A stretch of 64,000 nt of DNA from Typhlomys cinereus (Eukaryota > Chordata > Mammalia > Rodentia > Platacanthomyidae). The DNA lies in contig JALPQD010000825.1 in NCBI GenBank assembly GCA_023101885.1, positions 248,001 to 312,000 on the forward strand, read 5' to 3'. Position numbers and translations under genes: made by a program. The notes beneath the pieces are model-generated. The model was not told the origin of the DNA, ran no database searches, and was given only the letters and a program-made list of their open reading frames with translations. Positions 1 through 12,800 of this stretch are shown here, in pieces; the stretch's first letter is position 1, and the number at the start of each line of letters is the position of its first letter.

Positions 1-51
1 TTCTCTTTCTCATAAATAAATAAATTTAAAAGTTTAAAAATAAAATGAATT

Positions 52-263
52 GGGCTGGAGAGGTGGCTCAGGGGTTAAGCCTCCGCCTTGCAGGCGGAAG
101 GTCCTGAGTTCGGATTCCAGATCCCACGTATAGACGCCAGGCGGAAGCAGGGCGGCCTGTGCTTCTGGTCCTGGTAGGGCGGAGCCTGTGAATCCCGGGG
201 CAGAAGGAGGTGGAGGCGTCCATGGTGGTTCGCGAATTCGTCCGTGGTTCTACACATACACAG

Positions 264-295
<32 letters not shown>

Positions 296-390
296 GCACA
301 TACACATGCATATGCACACAGTTGAATAAAATAATAATAATAATAATAAAAATTTTTAAAAAAATTTTAAAAAAATAAAATGAATTAGTT
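52..390 (+). repeat. tRNA-derived SINE (B2/ID-like, geomyoid type), near full length
   Basis: Begins GGGCTGGAGAGGTGGCTCAG with a pol III A-box-like head and a B-box-like segment (CTGAGTTCGGATTCC), followed by a unique body, a (CA)n stretch and an A/T-rich AATAATAAT tail. Three other near-identical copies lie at 1746-2066, 38653-38937 and, reversed, 44972-45266, so the family was recently active. This copy sits in a TMPRSS9 intron downstream of the last visible exon. Confidence 0.85.
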
Positions 391-563
391 CTTTTCATTC
401 ACTGGGACCCCTCAGGACCAAAAATGAATGAAATTAGATCCAGGGTAGGAGGCGACCCGTGCGCAGCCCCTTCTAGAAAGAGCAGCCAGGGGTCCCAGGG
501 ATCCCAGAGATCTGACATTCCGTGCAATCTGGTTCCCCGCGTCGGGGGTCCCCGAGGGCTCAC

Positions 564-1975
564 CTATAAGCTCCGCTGACTCGATGGTGCCATGGGCAGC
601 CACGGGGATGCCACCCCCCCGCAGCTGAGCCTGGAGGCCCCTCTGCAGGAGCGACTCTTCCAGATCTAGGCTCAGGGACTGCAACGCACGCAGCAAGAAG
701 TGCAGGCGGAAGTGCACCAGGACGCTGCCGTTCCCGTCTCTGCTAGCAGGAGGAGACGGTCAGAACCTTCTGGAAGGTTCCAAAAGCCGCTAGCGTTTCT
801 CAAACAGCTACCAAAGTTCCCGAGGCCACACACATGTCGGCGCTCACCGGTAGCCCAGCACGGTGCAGCCCACGCAGCTCGCCTCCAACTCTGTCTGCTG
901 GAAGCTGCTGATGAACTGCGACAGAAACATGGGAGGGGGTGGATAAGAGGGTGGGGAGAGGTTAGGTGGGTGGACAGGAAGATGGATGGGTGGGTGGACA
1001 GACAGGTGGGTTGTGGACACTCACCAGTGTCTGCAGGGTGGTGGTGAGCACACAGTAATAATCTGACGTTTCCCTCCCCAGTGAGCTGGTGAACGGGATT
1101 CCCATCAGCTCCATGCTGTGCTCCACGTGGACTCCCTGCGTGGACAGGAAGGCTGGAGAAGAGACAGCACCCCCCTGTGAGCTTGGGCCCCCTTGGCGGC
1201 CGACTTCTTAACAGCGACTCTGCATGAAGTTTCTTTGGAGATTGAGTCTAGCATCTCCCATGGGACCCACAGGTGTGACGGGAAGCTGATAATGGTCATG
1301 TGACCTCCCATGTCCTCAAGGTTGACCTTGTGGGCACTGGATAGCCAAGGGCTCCCTCCTCCTGGGAGGCAGAAGCTACTGCAGGGCTGGGAGCACAGGA
1401 GGTAACCAAAGGACCTTTGGACAGCTGCTCCCGGGGCCCATGGTCCAGGATATCTGCTGCTCTCTCTCTCTCTTTCATTTAACACTGTTAGGGTTGGGAC
1501 CATGGCTCAGCAGACAGTGCCCCACACCTGCCCAGCACCCACAAGGACCTGGGCTCCATCCCCAGCATCCCAGAAACTGGATGAAGTGATGCATAGCTGT
1601 CACCCCAGCACTTGGGAGGGTCAGGAGCTCAGGGTCAGCCTAGGCTACACAGGAAGATGCAGGACAGCCTGGGCTTCAGGAGACCCTGGCTTGAGCATTT
1701 CTGCATGCTGCGTATTTTTTATTTGAGGATTTAAAAAGGAGTTTGCGGGCTGGAGAGGTGGCTCAGGGGTTAAGCCTCCGCCTTGCAGTTAGAGGTCCTG
1801 AGTTCGGATCCCAGATCCCACATATAGACGCCAGGCGGAAGTGGGGGCGGCCTGCACTTCTGGTCCTGGTAGGGCGGAGCCTGTGAATCCTGGGGCAGGA
1901 GGAGGTGGAGGCGTCCATGGTGGTTCGCGAATTCGTCCGTGGTTCTATACATACACAGACACACACACATACACA

Positions 1976-2023
<48 letters not shown>

Positions 2024-2322
2024 TGCGCACAGTTGAATAAATAATAAAAAAAAATAAAAAAAAAAAGGAGTTTGCATGTGCTGAGCCTGCTCTGGATTCC
2101 AAACTTGTTTGCAGAGGTCTGAAATCACTGCTCTGGGAATGTACACGGGTGCACACACACATGCACACATGCATGCATGCACACACATGCATACATGCAT
2201 GCACACACCCACACGCAAATTAAGGACGGGGTGGCAAGGGGGTTCAGTGTGTCAGACACCTGCACACAAACCTGGCAACCTGAGTTAAATCCCTGCAAGT
2301 CCACATGGTGGAAGAAAACTGA

Positions 2323-2358
<36 letters not shown>

Positions 2359-2916
2359 TCCCTCCCTCCTCCCTCCCTCTCTCCCTCTCAGATACATTAA
2401 CAAATAAGTTAATCTACAGGTTTCCCCGGGGCTTTCCTTAGCTATTAATTCTTCACAAGTGCACCCAAAGGCTCATCCAATGATCAAACTGACACAATTT
2501 TATGACTCCAGAGCTGGACGCAGCTGACTGTCGTCCCCTAGAGGCGGGGCTTGTCTATTTCAGTGTGATTTGGATGCTTTCTCTGTGTGCCCACATGGGT
2601 AGGTGTGTGCTATGTGCATGTGTGTGCATTGCATGTGCACGTGTGTGACAGCCTGTCACTCTGCCCAGGCTAGCTCGGCACTCCCCCATCCCCTGCCCAG
2701 GCCCACTTTGGGGGTCCTGAGCCCCTCTAGCTTGGGAAGCTGCCCCGGCTCTGGTCACTTACCGAGAAGGACCCCCAGGGCAAGGAGGAGGGTGCCGGTG
2801 GCTGTGGCTGCGGTGAGGGCCGCTGGGCAGCAGCCGGGGGCCGCGGGGGTCGCAGGGACGGGAACCTCCTTTGTCGTCTTGGGAGCCAGCTGCAAGTCAG
2901 AGGCGCTGGGCTCCAT
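564..2916 (-). CDS. TMPRSS9: TMPRSS9 (polyserase-1), first four coding exons, partial
   Basis: Type II membrane serine protease carrying several tandem protease domains; only the N-terminal part lies in the window. Coding exons: 2763-2916 (ATG at 2916), 1025-1152, 848-915 and 564-739; phases agree and the next exon is beyond the left edge. The first exon gives a short cytosolic tail starting [10 protein letters not shown] and an Ala/Thr/Leu-rich membrane anchor. The next exons give the SEA-type stem with [22 protein letters not shown] and [17 protein letters not shown], which match my recollection of human TMPRSS9 closely. The LDLRa and protease domains are not present here. Its position next to SPPL2B agrees with the human order. 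Gene identity is an inference from remembered family sequence, but several independent exons agree. Confidence 0.9.
1746..2066 (+). repeat. tRNA-derived SINE (B2/ID-like, geomyoid type)
   Basis: Same family as the copy at 52-390: GGGCTGGAGAGGTGGCTCAG head, a long shared body, an expanded (CA)n block around 1957-2018 and an A-rich tail. It lies in TMPRSS9 intron 1. Confidence 0.85.
2324..2400. repeat. (TC)n microsatellite with pyrimidine-rich extension
   Basis: A run of CT dinucleotides followed by TTCCCTCCCTCC-type sequence, at the 3' end of an older tRNA-derived SINE. Confidence 0.9.
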
Positions 2917-3109
2917 GACAGGGCAGGAGACCTGTGTGGATGGGGCGAGGGCTGGTCACCCGCCGTCTTTCCCGGCCAGGCTCGTCCCCCCCCATATCCA
3001 TATCCCCAGAGCACGCTGCAGGGGGCTGCGGGAGGAGACCATGGGCCTGGTCCATGACTGTGACAAGTGCGTCTGAGTTTCTAACAGCCGTCATAAACAG
3101 TCGTCCATC

Positions 3110-3352
3110 CTTTCGGGGTTCAGGCCTCTTATGTGGGGGTCCCCAGCTCAGGCCTCCACTACCTGAATGCTACCTGACAGGTGTGTATACCTTGTGCTTT
3201 GCTCTGGGGTTTCCCAGGCTCCTCCCACCATGGCCGGAAGTAGAGGCCACTGCCATTTCCTCCCACCCCTTTTTGTCTAGGATTTGGGATTTGAACTCGG
3301 ATCCTTCTGCTTGCAAGGCAGAGAGGCTCAACCCCTGAGCCATCTCTCAGCC
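3110..3352 (-). repeat. Older copy of the tRNA-derived SINE, reversed
   Basis: Ends in GGCTCAACCCCTGAGCCATC, the reverse complement of the SINE head, with TTTGAACTCGGATCC as the reversed B-box region. It is more diverged than the copies at 52 and 1746. Confidence 0.7.
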
Positions 3353-4317
3353 GCCCCCCTTTTTAGAGATGGGGTCTCGTGCAGCTCAGGCTGGCCTCCA
3401 ACTCACTACACAGTTCCGACCCTCTGGACCCCGCCCTAAGAATGCTGGGGTGCCAGGTGCAGGAAGCTGAGACAGGAGGATGGCTGAGTGCAAGGACAGC
3501 TGGGCATGTGCAGGTGTGTTGGCACCCATCGCCAAGTGTGGGGAGTCGGGAGGGGGGTCCCATGCCACCGCTCCCAGCTTGCGCGATTTGATTTTCTATG
3601 CTGTGTGGGGGTATGTGTGTGCATGTGTGTATGTGAGCGTATTGGCATGTATTGTGTGTGTGTTTACAGGCGTGCATTCCAGTGTGTGTGCTGTGGAGGC
3701 CCACGGGTGATGTTGGGAACCCCCTCCATTGCTCTTCCACCTCCCTGCTGTGAGCCTGGGTCTCTCATGAACCCCAGAGGAGACATGAGGGCTCCACTGG
3801 TCACCAGCTTGCTCTGGGGGCTCCCGGGCTCTGCCTCCCAGGGCTAGAATGACACGCGCCTGACATGTTTACATGGTGTCTGGGATTCGAACTCAGGTCC
3901 CTTTGCTTGTGAGACAGAGGTTCTGAGTATCTCCAGCCCCACATGACTTAGGTTTATTCCAGTTCCCAGACTCATCCTGTTGATGAGGACAATGGCCGGG
4001 GGGGGGGGGTGTTCTGTCCCAGGGCGTTTGCTGCATTGTGGCTGACTGAAGATAAAAGGCTACATGTGTCTCCTCCTGTGTCACGTGTGATTCCCACAGA
4101 TAAAAATGCTACCCACGGCCGCAAAGCCTGCTTCACTGCAAGGCAGGGGGAATGTCACTGTGAGGATCAATCAGGGGATTCAAGATGGAGGTATCAGGCA
4201 CCTTGGCTACCCCAAAAATCAAGCCATCAGAGATTATAGGATGCGTACTTAAACTTTACACAGATATGGGATGGTTGAGAAGGATACCACAAAACAATAG
4301 GTGGAACTTTTTTAAAA

Positions 4318-4402
4318 AAGGAAGGAAAGGAAGGGAAGAGAAGGGAGGGGAGGGGAAAGGAGGGAAGGGGAGGAAAGGGGAGGGGAGGGGAGGGAAGAGA
4401 GC
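4318..4402 (+). repeat. GA-rich polypurine tract
   Basis: About 85 bases of GGAAAGG/GGGAGGGG-type sequence with almost no pyrimidines, following an A-rich SINE-like segment. Confidence 0.85.
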
Positions 4403-5792
4403 CAGTGAGAGGGCTCAGTGGCCAAGGAGTCTGTGCCTAAACGTACCCTAACCAGTCTTTTTAGGGAGAGATAAGCTGGAGGATCAGGATTCGGGGCTAT
4501 CCTCGGCTACATAGTGAGTTGGAGGCCAGCCTGGGCTATGTGAGATCTTGTTTCAAAACAAAACAAGAAAGAGAAAAGGATTTAGCTGGACAGGACCAGC
4601 TGACTCAGAGCCTAGCCAGAGGAGCCGCCTACCCGGGGTCGTGCCCGCCCGGGGATCCCAACCGGATCAGCACTGAGCAGATGGAGACCGGCCGGCTCCA
4701 TCCAGCTGGGCCTTCCTTTCAAAGAGAGGCTCGGGGCAGAAGGTTCTGGAAGATCCTTCGCCGATAATCTCAGAATACCGAATGTTGTTTGGGGTCGGTT
4801 TGCTTCTCACTTGTTTTGCAGGGAAAGTGGAAAAGAAAGAAAGGCTGTGGGCTGTGGGGGGGGAGGGGGGGAAGCAGGCACTCAGAGCCCACCTGGGTGT
4901 GTTTTTCTCTTTCCCTGTTTCTCGCCCTAGGGGGTAAGCACGTATCAGCCTGGGACTGGGGCAACACACACACACACACACATACACATGAGATAAACGC
5001 ATAAAAACATGATTCCAGTCATGTGCGAGGGGTAACACTGGGTGTTTAGTTGCCTTCTGGGGCCCCCAGTTACTCCAGGTGACCCACGACTGTCTGCAAG
5101 TCAGGACATCTGGTCAACCTTCTCTTCCCCTTTCTGGGGTCAGTTCTTTGGGGTTCCCTGCGGGAAGCTAGAGGTCTGTGTCCGAGTCCCCGCCGCCCTC
5201 TGGGTCAAGCGAGGAGAGTATCGGCTTCCCGCCAGCTATGTCCTCCCCTCTGTTGTCCCCTGGGCAGCCTTAGTCCTGCCTGCAGCCAGGAAAGTGGGGC
5301 AGAGGGCCAGAGCAGGCCGGGCACCAGCTAGGGGCAAGATGAGGTGAGACAGGCCTCTGCACACGAGGCTGAGTTTGGGAGGCAGCTCGGTGGGTAAAAT
5401 CACTTGTTCTCAAATATTGAGGACCTCAGTTCAAATCCTCCCAACCCACAGATGAAAACACTGTATGGGCCGTGCACATGCCTGGAGCCTCAATGCGGGG
5501 AAGAGGAGGCGGGTGGCTCAGCTTCCGGCTCAGCAGGAGAGACCCTCAGCAGGAGAATACAGCGGAGGGGGGGAGTAGTGAGGGGGGTAGGAGGGGGGGG
5601 AGGGGCAGCGAGAGGGTTCAGTGGATGAGGTCTTGGCGCCCACATCTGTGACCTGAGTTTGATCCCCGGAAGCCCACATAGTTGTCCTCTCACCTCCACC
5701 ACGGCCTGCCTGAGCTCTCTCTTCTCTCTAATAAATGAGTTAAAATCATTTTAAAAAACAGAATAAGGCGAGCGATGGAGAAAGACATCACT

Positions 5793-5887
5793 GAGGATGC
5801 TGGGCTGTCACTCTCCCTCTGAGCCCCGCCCCCAACCCTCACTGCAGGATGCTGGGCTGTCACTCTCCCTCGGAGCCCCGCCCCCGG
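5793..5887 (-). repeat. Two tandem copies of an ID-SINE-head unit
   Basis: Two copies of a roughly 50-base unit with the core ATGCTGGGCTGTCACTCTCC and GAGCCCCGCCCCC. The reverse complement reads GGGCGGGGCTCAGAGGGAGAGTGACAG (split here as GGGCGGGGCTCAG plus AGGGAGAGTGACAG), which resembles the A-box half of ID elements. The same unit recurs at 26240-26460 and 33868-34090. Confidence 0.75.
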
Positions 5888-6333
5888 CCGGCCCTCCTTT
5901 CACACGTTCTTTTGATCCCCACCCTCGGTCTGAATTCCAGATCCTCTTTGGACCTCTGATCCGCTGATCCCCCTGCCTCTGCCTCAGGTGTTGCGCTGCT
6001 GGCCGGCCTGCCCCCAGTTCCCCTCCCCACCCGCCCCAAGTTCGTGAACTAAATGGCTGGGCCGGCGGGCAGGGAAGATGATAGGGTCCCTCCCCGCTTC
6101 GTCCCCAACTTTTGTGAGGTTCCAGGGAGCAGAGACGCAAGTGATGACATGACGGCTTTTCAGCCCGCGATGCGCCCGGTGGGAGCAGGGGTCATGTGGC
6201 CGGGAGGGACGGGCCGGACACTGCTGCCGTCGCTCGGGGCAAACGGGGTACACCAGCGGAGCTCAGAGAAGTTGGCGGGTCAGCGATGCTGCACCGTCTC
6301 TCCTTCCCCCTCCCCCCAATCTGCGCTGCATTC

Positions 6334-6570
6334 GGGGGCTGAGCTTCGGCCTCACAAGCAGAAGGACCTGAGTTAGATCTCCAGATTTCATGTAAAAATG
6401 TAGGGTTGATACAGCGATGGTCTTGCACTTCAGGCTCCGGTGGGCGGAGCCTGGGAAACACCTGAGCAAAGCCATAAGAAGGTAGAAGCAATCCGGGGTG
6501 ATTCCCGAAGTCACCCTCGGGCCTCCCCAGGGACACACAGTGCGCCCACACACACACGCACACACGCAAG
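6334..6570 (+). repeat. Older tRNA-derived SINE with CA tail
   Basis: Recognised by GGACCTGAGTTAGATCTCCAG, which corresponds to the B-box region, followed by the family body with GTGGGCGGAGCCTGGGAAAC and a CA-rich tail. Confidence 0.65.
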
Positions 6571-9500
6571 TTAAAGAATCACACAAGACCAACCAGTCAC
6601 AGACTTGTTAGAGGTGTTGGGGGTGTGGAGTGCGGGTTCTAGGAAGTGGAAGATACCTGTATTCGCCCCTCACCCCTCCACCATCCCCCACTCCCGCCCC
6701 ATCAGTCCTGGGTTGGGGGGGACGGGTGTTTCCAGCCTGCAGGGGTCTGCGATGCCTTATCAGCAAACTCAAGGGTGTCCGCTTGATCAGACTAGGCTAA
6801 CGCCCACTTCCCCTGTCCCATACAGTCTCCTGTCAGGACACGGAGCCCCCCGGGAAATAAGCTCCCCCCAGTTGCCACAGCCTGTTTCCACAAACATCCC
6901 AGGCTGAAGTCAAGGATTGTGGCTGCTGAAACTCGGGGTGTCGACCTGCGGCCCCCCAACCCTTGCTGGCTTCTGGCCCCACGGTCCTCCTGCCTCAGCC
7001 CCCAACCGGACCAGTTTCCTGGTGTGGGGGGGTTAACTTTCAACCACAGGGGTTGACTCGCTGGTGGAGACGGAGGGCATTAACCGGAAGCCGGGGTGGC
7101 GACCCCTCGCTGCCCCACGGCTCTCCCCGCGTCCCACACACAGGGGTTCAGCCACGGTCATGGACAGAGAGCAGAAAACAGGTGGGGATGGGAAGGGTTG
7201 GGGAGGATTCTGGTCCTGGTCCCTGGTTGAGACCACCCTGTCAGGCTCCAAGCCCGAGCCATGCCCTCTACACAGGTGCATCTATCTACAAAGCACGTCC
7301 CCCACCTTTCCCACACCGGCAGATCACCCCGACTCACCCCTGCTCCGGCCAAGGTGGATGAGGCTAAGCCGGCCACGGGGATCCTCCCGGAGCCAGAGCG
7401 GGGGATGGGAGGGGCGGGGCCTCCAGGGGGCGTTCCCTTACTTGAGTTGGGGGCGCGGCTCTCTTCCCCAGTCCTCTGATGGTTCCCCGAACCCCTTTAT
7501 CTCTGAGATGGAGAGTCTGCCCCACCCAATGAGTTTGGGGTCCAGAGAGAGGAAGGGAAGGACAGAGGGGACTCACGCCCAGGGGGCGATGGGTCCTGGT
7601 GCACGGGCAGGACTGTGGGCTCTGGGCCGCGAACAAGGGAGCCGACTGGGCGAAGGAGGCACAGACCATTCCCTGCGGACAGCCGAGCGGGGAGCTCTTT
7701 AGGCACAAGGCACAGCTTGCTGCAATTTAAACTGAAGCAAGGTCGGATGTAGCCCAGGCTAGCCCTCAACTTGTGATGCTCAGGCCTCCACCTGCTGAGC
7801 ATTGGGGTACCAGGGGGCCCTGGCAGGAGCCAAAGCTTAGCTCTCAAATGTTATTAATATTCCTTTCTTTCTTCCAGCGTTCCTCTCTCTCGTCTTTCAA
7901 ACCTGTTCTCACTCCGTAACCAGGTTAACCATCCAGAGAGAGGAAGAGAGGTGGGAGGGAGAAGATATTGAGGGGACAGAGCTTGACTTCAGGTTGCCAG
8001 ATTTGTATGCAGACCCCTTTAGCCAAGGAGCCAGCCCCCACCCCTGAGTCTTCACACCTGTTCGCTGTGCTTCCATCTCTCAGCTCTGAGGGAGGGGGGG
8101 CGGCAGCTGTGTCCTCTTTGAATTTTCCTGCCTTCAGCCTTCAGGGGTGGGTCACATTCTGGCACCTTCCATTGCGGTTATACTTCGTGGGGAAGTGGGA
8201 GCATGGAGGCAGGAACACCAGGGTGGGGGGGCATCACGTGCCCACCTGACCCCAGCCAAGAACCTGGGGCCCCCAGGTTGTTACAGTAAGGGTGTGTGTG
8301 CCGTGTCCTGAGCAGAGATTGCCATGACCTGGGGGTGGTAGCTGTCACCCACTATTTTCTTCTTCGTGGGTGAGAGAAGGGGGGGTGGACGTATGCACAT
8401 GAGCGTGTGTGCCTGTGGAAGCCCATAGGAGACATCAGTGACCACCCTCGGGCGCTCTGCCCCTCACTGCTGTGAGCTGGGCCTCTGGAGTAACCCAGAG
8501 CAGCGGCGGGGTTCCCAGGCTCCGCCTCCCAGGGCTGGTGTGACAGGCAGCACCCACTCCTGCCTGCTGGCTTCCCATGGGATCTGTGGTGGAGATGGAT
8601 GGATGCACGCCAATCTGAGTCACAGGACGGTCTGACACCCACCTGCAGCGAGTCCCCTTCCTCCTGCGCCCCCCTCTCCCCTTGTCACTGCCTCTGTCAT
8701 GGTCCCCCATACACAGGCCAGGAGTCCCCGCCTGCCTGCCTGCCTGCCTGCGAGGGTCTCCAGAATCCCACCCGGTGTTCTGCCCTCTGGCTGGCTGGAT
8801 ATACAGGCTGAGCATGTCTGGGACCCGGCTGGGCCTGTGACTTGAGAGTTCATGTAGTCCATACCCCTGGAGAAGCACCGCAGAAGAGAAGAATCTTTTC
8901 TTTGAAGCGATTTTCTGTAGCCCAGGATGACCCTGAGGTGACCCCCACTATGCCAGGTTTCTGGGGTGCGGATGGAGGGTGGGGAAGAGTGCTAATACGA
9001 GTCTGGCTACCCTCAGCCCCGGCTCCTGGGGCTACCCAGGGCACCCAGGCCTCCAGAGGGGCTGTGCGCTCAGATGTGGTGGGGCAAGCATGCCGCAGGG
9101 ATGCCACGGGGTGCACACCGGATCTGGGGCCCAGGGCAATAGAGAAGCGGGGCACACGCAGGAAGGAGGCCCAGGGCAGTATAAAAGCCGTTTAATGTCA
9201 GGCTAGACCGGGCCACCTGGCCGCGCCCGGCCTCCTCCCAGCGGACCCCTCAGGCAGTCACCCAAAAAATGGCTTAAGGTGAGGTGCGGCCGCCTGTGGA
9301 CCGTGCCCAGAGCAGGGTTGGGGGGCAGGGGGAGTTCGGGGCTCCTCCCGGGGGCTCCAGATCCTCCCAGGGCCCCACCCGCAGGTACTGCACAGTCCCC
9401 AGCACAGGGTGGCCTGGGTCATATGCAGTGTGGTGTGAGGGGACAGAGCGCTGGGCGCCCTCTGCGCGGGCACGAGGGCCCCATGGTGAGGTAGACAGCA

Positions 9501-9593
9501 CGGGGGAGGGGCAGCACCCCTGCCCAGGACCTGCCTGTGCCACCGCGTGCACGCGGGACGGGGCCACAGGGACAGAGCCTCAAGCTGTGGGTG

Positions 9594-9599
9594 TTTATT
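9594..9599 (-). terminator. SPPL2B poly(A) signal
   Basis: TTTATT on the plus strand is AATAAA on the minus strand, about 255 bases beyond the SPPL2B stop codon. It is the first canonical hexamer downstream. Confidence 0.75.
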
Positions 9600-9852
9600 A
9601 GCGTGGCCCTGGGTCTGGTGGACCGCGTGCTGGGCGTCCTGGGCAAGGCGGCAGGGGACCCCAAGCGAAGCGAGGCACGGCACAGCACCAAGGGCCCGGA
9701 AGACTTGGAGCTGGGGAGCAGCGGGTGGGGCCTCAGGGCAGAGCACCTAGGTGGGCAGGGTGCAGTGCAGAGGCGGCTCGCAGGCAGCATTGTCCTTCCC
9801 TGGCCTGCATCTGGCCGCTCACAGGGGCTGTCTCGGGGGCCCCCTCCTCTTC

Positions 9853-12800
9853 TTAGGTGGAGGACCCCAGCTGGGGCTGGTCCTTGCCAGCGGGCTCTGG
9901 GGTGCGGCTGGCTGCTGGGCTGCTGGGTTCGGGGGCTGCATCATCTGCTTCAGGCGGGACCGGTTTCTCCCCTGCAGGCTGCTGGCTCAGGGGGGCCTCG
10001 GACACCTGCTGGGGCTGGAGCCCCTCGGCTGGCGCCCAGGAAGTCTGAGGTAGGTCCTTCTGCAGAAGAGAGGGTTCCGTGAGACCAGAGCGCCCAGGAT
10101 CCCAGGTACCCTTGCTGTGGGGCGGGCAGCCCCCCCATAGTAGCACAGCCCCCCACCAGTATAGTCCCCCCAGTGTAGCTCCCACCCCCAGCACAAACAC
10201 GGGCACAGCCAACCCTGGCCTTCTAGCTCAGAGGCAGCGAGCTCAAGAGCTGCTGTGGGGAGCCCTTGCTGTCCTGCACATCTCTGCCCTCCAGGAAACC
10301 CTTCGACCAGGGCCCTGAAGTGCCAGGAGCCCTGCCAGGGTACCCAGCCCGCCCTTGCTTGGCAGCCTGAGGACCCCAGTCATCTACACAAAGGCATCAT
10401 GAAAGCTGGTGAAAGCTGCCTCAACTTTAGGGTCCCAGGAGGCCTGATGTGGACAGAGGTGCGTGGGGGGCAGAGCCTGGGGGAGGCACCCCCTTTTGCC
10501 CCGCCCCTCCCAGTCCTCGCAGAGGCCTTTGTCCACTGGTTGCTGCTCAGCACACAGCCAGGAGCATGTCTGGCCTCGGGTGTGCCATGGGCATGTGCGG
10601 GGAGACCCTCCCAAAGCGGGGACCTCCCCCAAAACAGATCCCGGCAAGGTTGGGCTGGCGGGAGCAGAGGTCAGACTCAACTCGACCTGGCCAGTGGGGC
10701 AGAGCTAGCACCACAACTGGAGCAAACTGGTATTCACCGCAAAGCCTCTGCCGGTCCAGAAAGCGCCAAGCTCGCGGCGCCAGAGCGCCACCCCGCAGCT
10801 GGTCAGCAATGTGCAGGGCACCAGGTAGAGCAGGGCAGGCTGGCCGCGCTGCATAAACACCAGCGCCATGAAGGTCACCAGCAGACCCAGGCCATAGGCT
10901 GCGGGGAGAGAGGCCGCTGGAGGAGGCGGCCAGGGTGAGCGGACAAGGGGGCACAGGGACAAGGGCAGGGAGGGCCGCAGTTGCAGGGGGGGGGGGAGTC
11001 CTAGGCCAGCCTGGGCAAGGACAGAGGCGCAGGTGGCTGTGGGCAGCACAGGGGAGCGCTAGCCTTCTGGGGTCCAGGGCTCAGGCCAGGTGAGGGCTAA
11101 CCCTGGCTGCCCAGCCTGGCTGGGGAAGATTGAACGTGGTGTGGTCGTTTGCCTGCCTGGCAAACATGCAGGGTGGAGGAACGGGTGTGGGGATCCCCAT
11201 CCCAGGGGTTCCGAAAGGGTGGGGTCCGCGTCCAGAGGAGGGGGAATCCGTGTCCCAGGGGAATCCGCGTCCCAGGGGCCTGGCGGCCACCTACCAACAG
11301 TGCAAGCCATGAAGTACACCCTGGAGGACTGCACTTGGACGTCGAACCTGTGGCAGTATGCCACCAGCAGTCCTGCGGAGCACAGGACGGTCACCGGCAG
11401 GCGGCGCCCCAGAACAGAGCTGGCCTCTCACACACGCTTTAGCCTGTCCCCACACTGAACGCGACCCAGAGGTGACGAGGCCTAGAACACTCTGCCAAGG
11501 CGACCAGCAGCAGCAAAGAGCTGTGGCCCTGCGGCAGCAGAGCCTGTGGGCATGGCCACAGCCAGGTAGCAAGGACTGGCACATACCTGGCACCAAGATG
11601 TCCCCGAAGCCCAGCAGGGAGAAGGGCCGGTCACAGAGGGCCAGCGGTGAGGTGTTCAGCCGAGGGACCTTCAGCACCATGGGCAACTGTGGGCACAGCT
11701 GGGTGAGGCCTGCACCCCTGGGCCACACCCACCTCGTACCCAGGCATGCGCCCTCCAAGGACCATGCCCACCGTGTGCCTGGGTGACTTACCTTCTCCTG
11801 GGTGGCCGAGTCCGAGGGTCCCGTGGCGACTTCCACCATGATGCTGTCCCCACTCTGGGTGGAGTGGGGTCATGGGGTCAGAAGCAGGAGGGAGATGGAG
11901 GGGTAAGGAGTGGGGAGGTGGGCAGTGAGGGGGTACCTTGGTCAGGAAGGGCGTGATGAAGACGAAGAACACGTCATAGATGAAGAGCACCATCAGCAGC
12001 AGAGTGCAAGCCTGTGGGGGAGACCCCAGATCTGCACCTGGGACCCCTGCTATTCCCAGGGCTTGCAGAAGGGGTGGGGAACTCCAGCCCTGCCTGGGGC
12101 CTGCCCAGGCAAGACCTGCCCACTCACCTTGAAGGTGGGCAGGCGGATGGTCTTCAGCATGTGCAGGCAGAAGGCGATGCCCAGCAGGTCCTGCAGGACC
12201 CACGCCCACCTGCGAGAGGGCAGGACTCAGCTCCAGGCAGGCACACAGCAGCCCGGAGCTGAACACCAGCCTGTGTGAGCTGATAGCCCATGGAGGGGTC
12301 TCGTGGGACATGCAGGGAGGTGCCCCACGGGCAGCAGAGCTGCTGCTTCCAAAGCACAATTTGTTAAGAGCGCGGCTGTGCCAGGTTCCAGGGTGCTCAG
12401 CTTGGGATCGCCAGAGGCAGCCACCACGGGGAGGGTCTTTTCCAAGGTTGAGCCAGCGCCAGGCAAGATCTCGGCCATGTGGCGGGCACCTGGGGACATG
12501 AGCTTCCCCACTCGGGGCCGTGGAGTGCCTGTGACTTTCCTCCCGCTGAACCTGTGCTGCGCGCTAGGCAGCAGGAGACACAGGGGATGAAGGGACGCAA
12601 CCGGTAGCCAGGTGGGGACAGGCCAGCCGGGTCTCCAGGTCATGGCGCCAGGCGCTCTGCCCCGCGGGGGAGGGGACACCACAGTCTGTGGGAAGACAGT
12701 GGGGGGCAGCCCGGGCATTGGCGCATCCCGCCCACGTGGGGAGGAGGGGAGGGGGTGTGGCTCCCGGCCAGGTGGAACAGGGCTGGGGGCGGCTGGTCAT

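Larger units (their letters stand above)
1153..2762. other. TMPRSS9 intron 1 with SINEs and simple repeats
   Basis: No exon was recognised in this interval. It holds a B1-like fragment near 1545-1700 (CCCAGCACTTGGGAGG and GGTCAGCCTAGGCTACA), a near full-length tRNA-derived SINE at 1746-2066, an older tRNA-derived SINE near 2228-2330 and a (TC)n run. Confidence 0.7.
2917..9593. other. Intergenic region between TMPRSS9 and the SPPL2B 3' end
   Basis: I find no conserved coding exon. The stretch holds older tRNA-derived SINEs (about 3110-3352 reversed, 5380-5510, 5600-5750 and 6334-6570 forward) and B1-like fragments (about 3365-3480). It also holds a polypurine tract at 4318-4402, two copies of an ID-head tandem unit at 5793-5887 and a short (CCTG)n run near 8730. 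The open frames are short, lack conservation that I recognise and often run through repeats. TMPRSS9 promoter elements probably lie just right of 2916 but none is distinctive. Confidence 0.7.

Noticed and set aside
52..130. tRNA-like sequences at SINE heads
   Set aside because: A- and B-box-like words are present, but the segments do not appear to form a full cloverleaf and recur as SINE copies, so they are not tRNA genes.
68..319. Cys/Val-repeat open frames at SINE tails (also near 1763-2218, 38671-38897, 44996-45355)
   Set aside because: They translate (CA)n microsatellites and SINE bodies.
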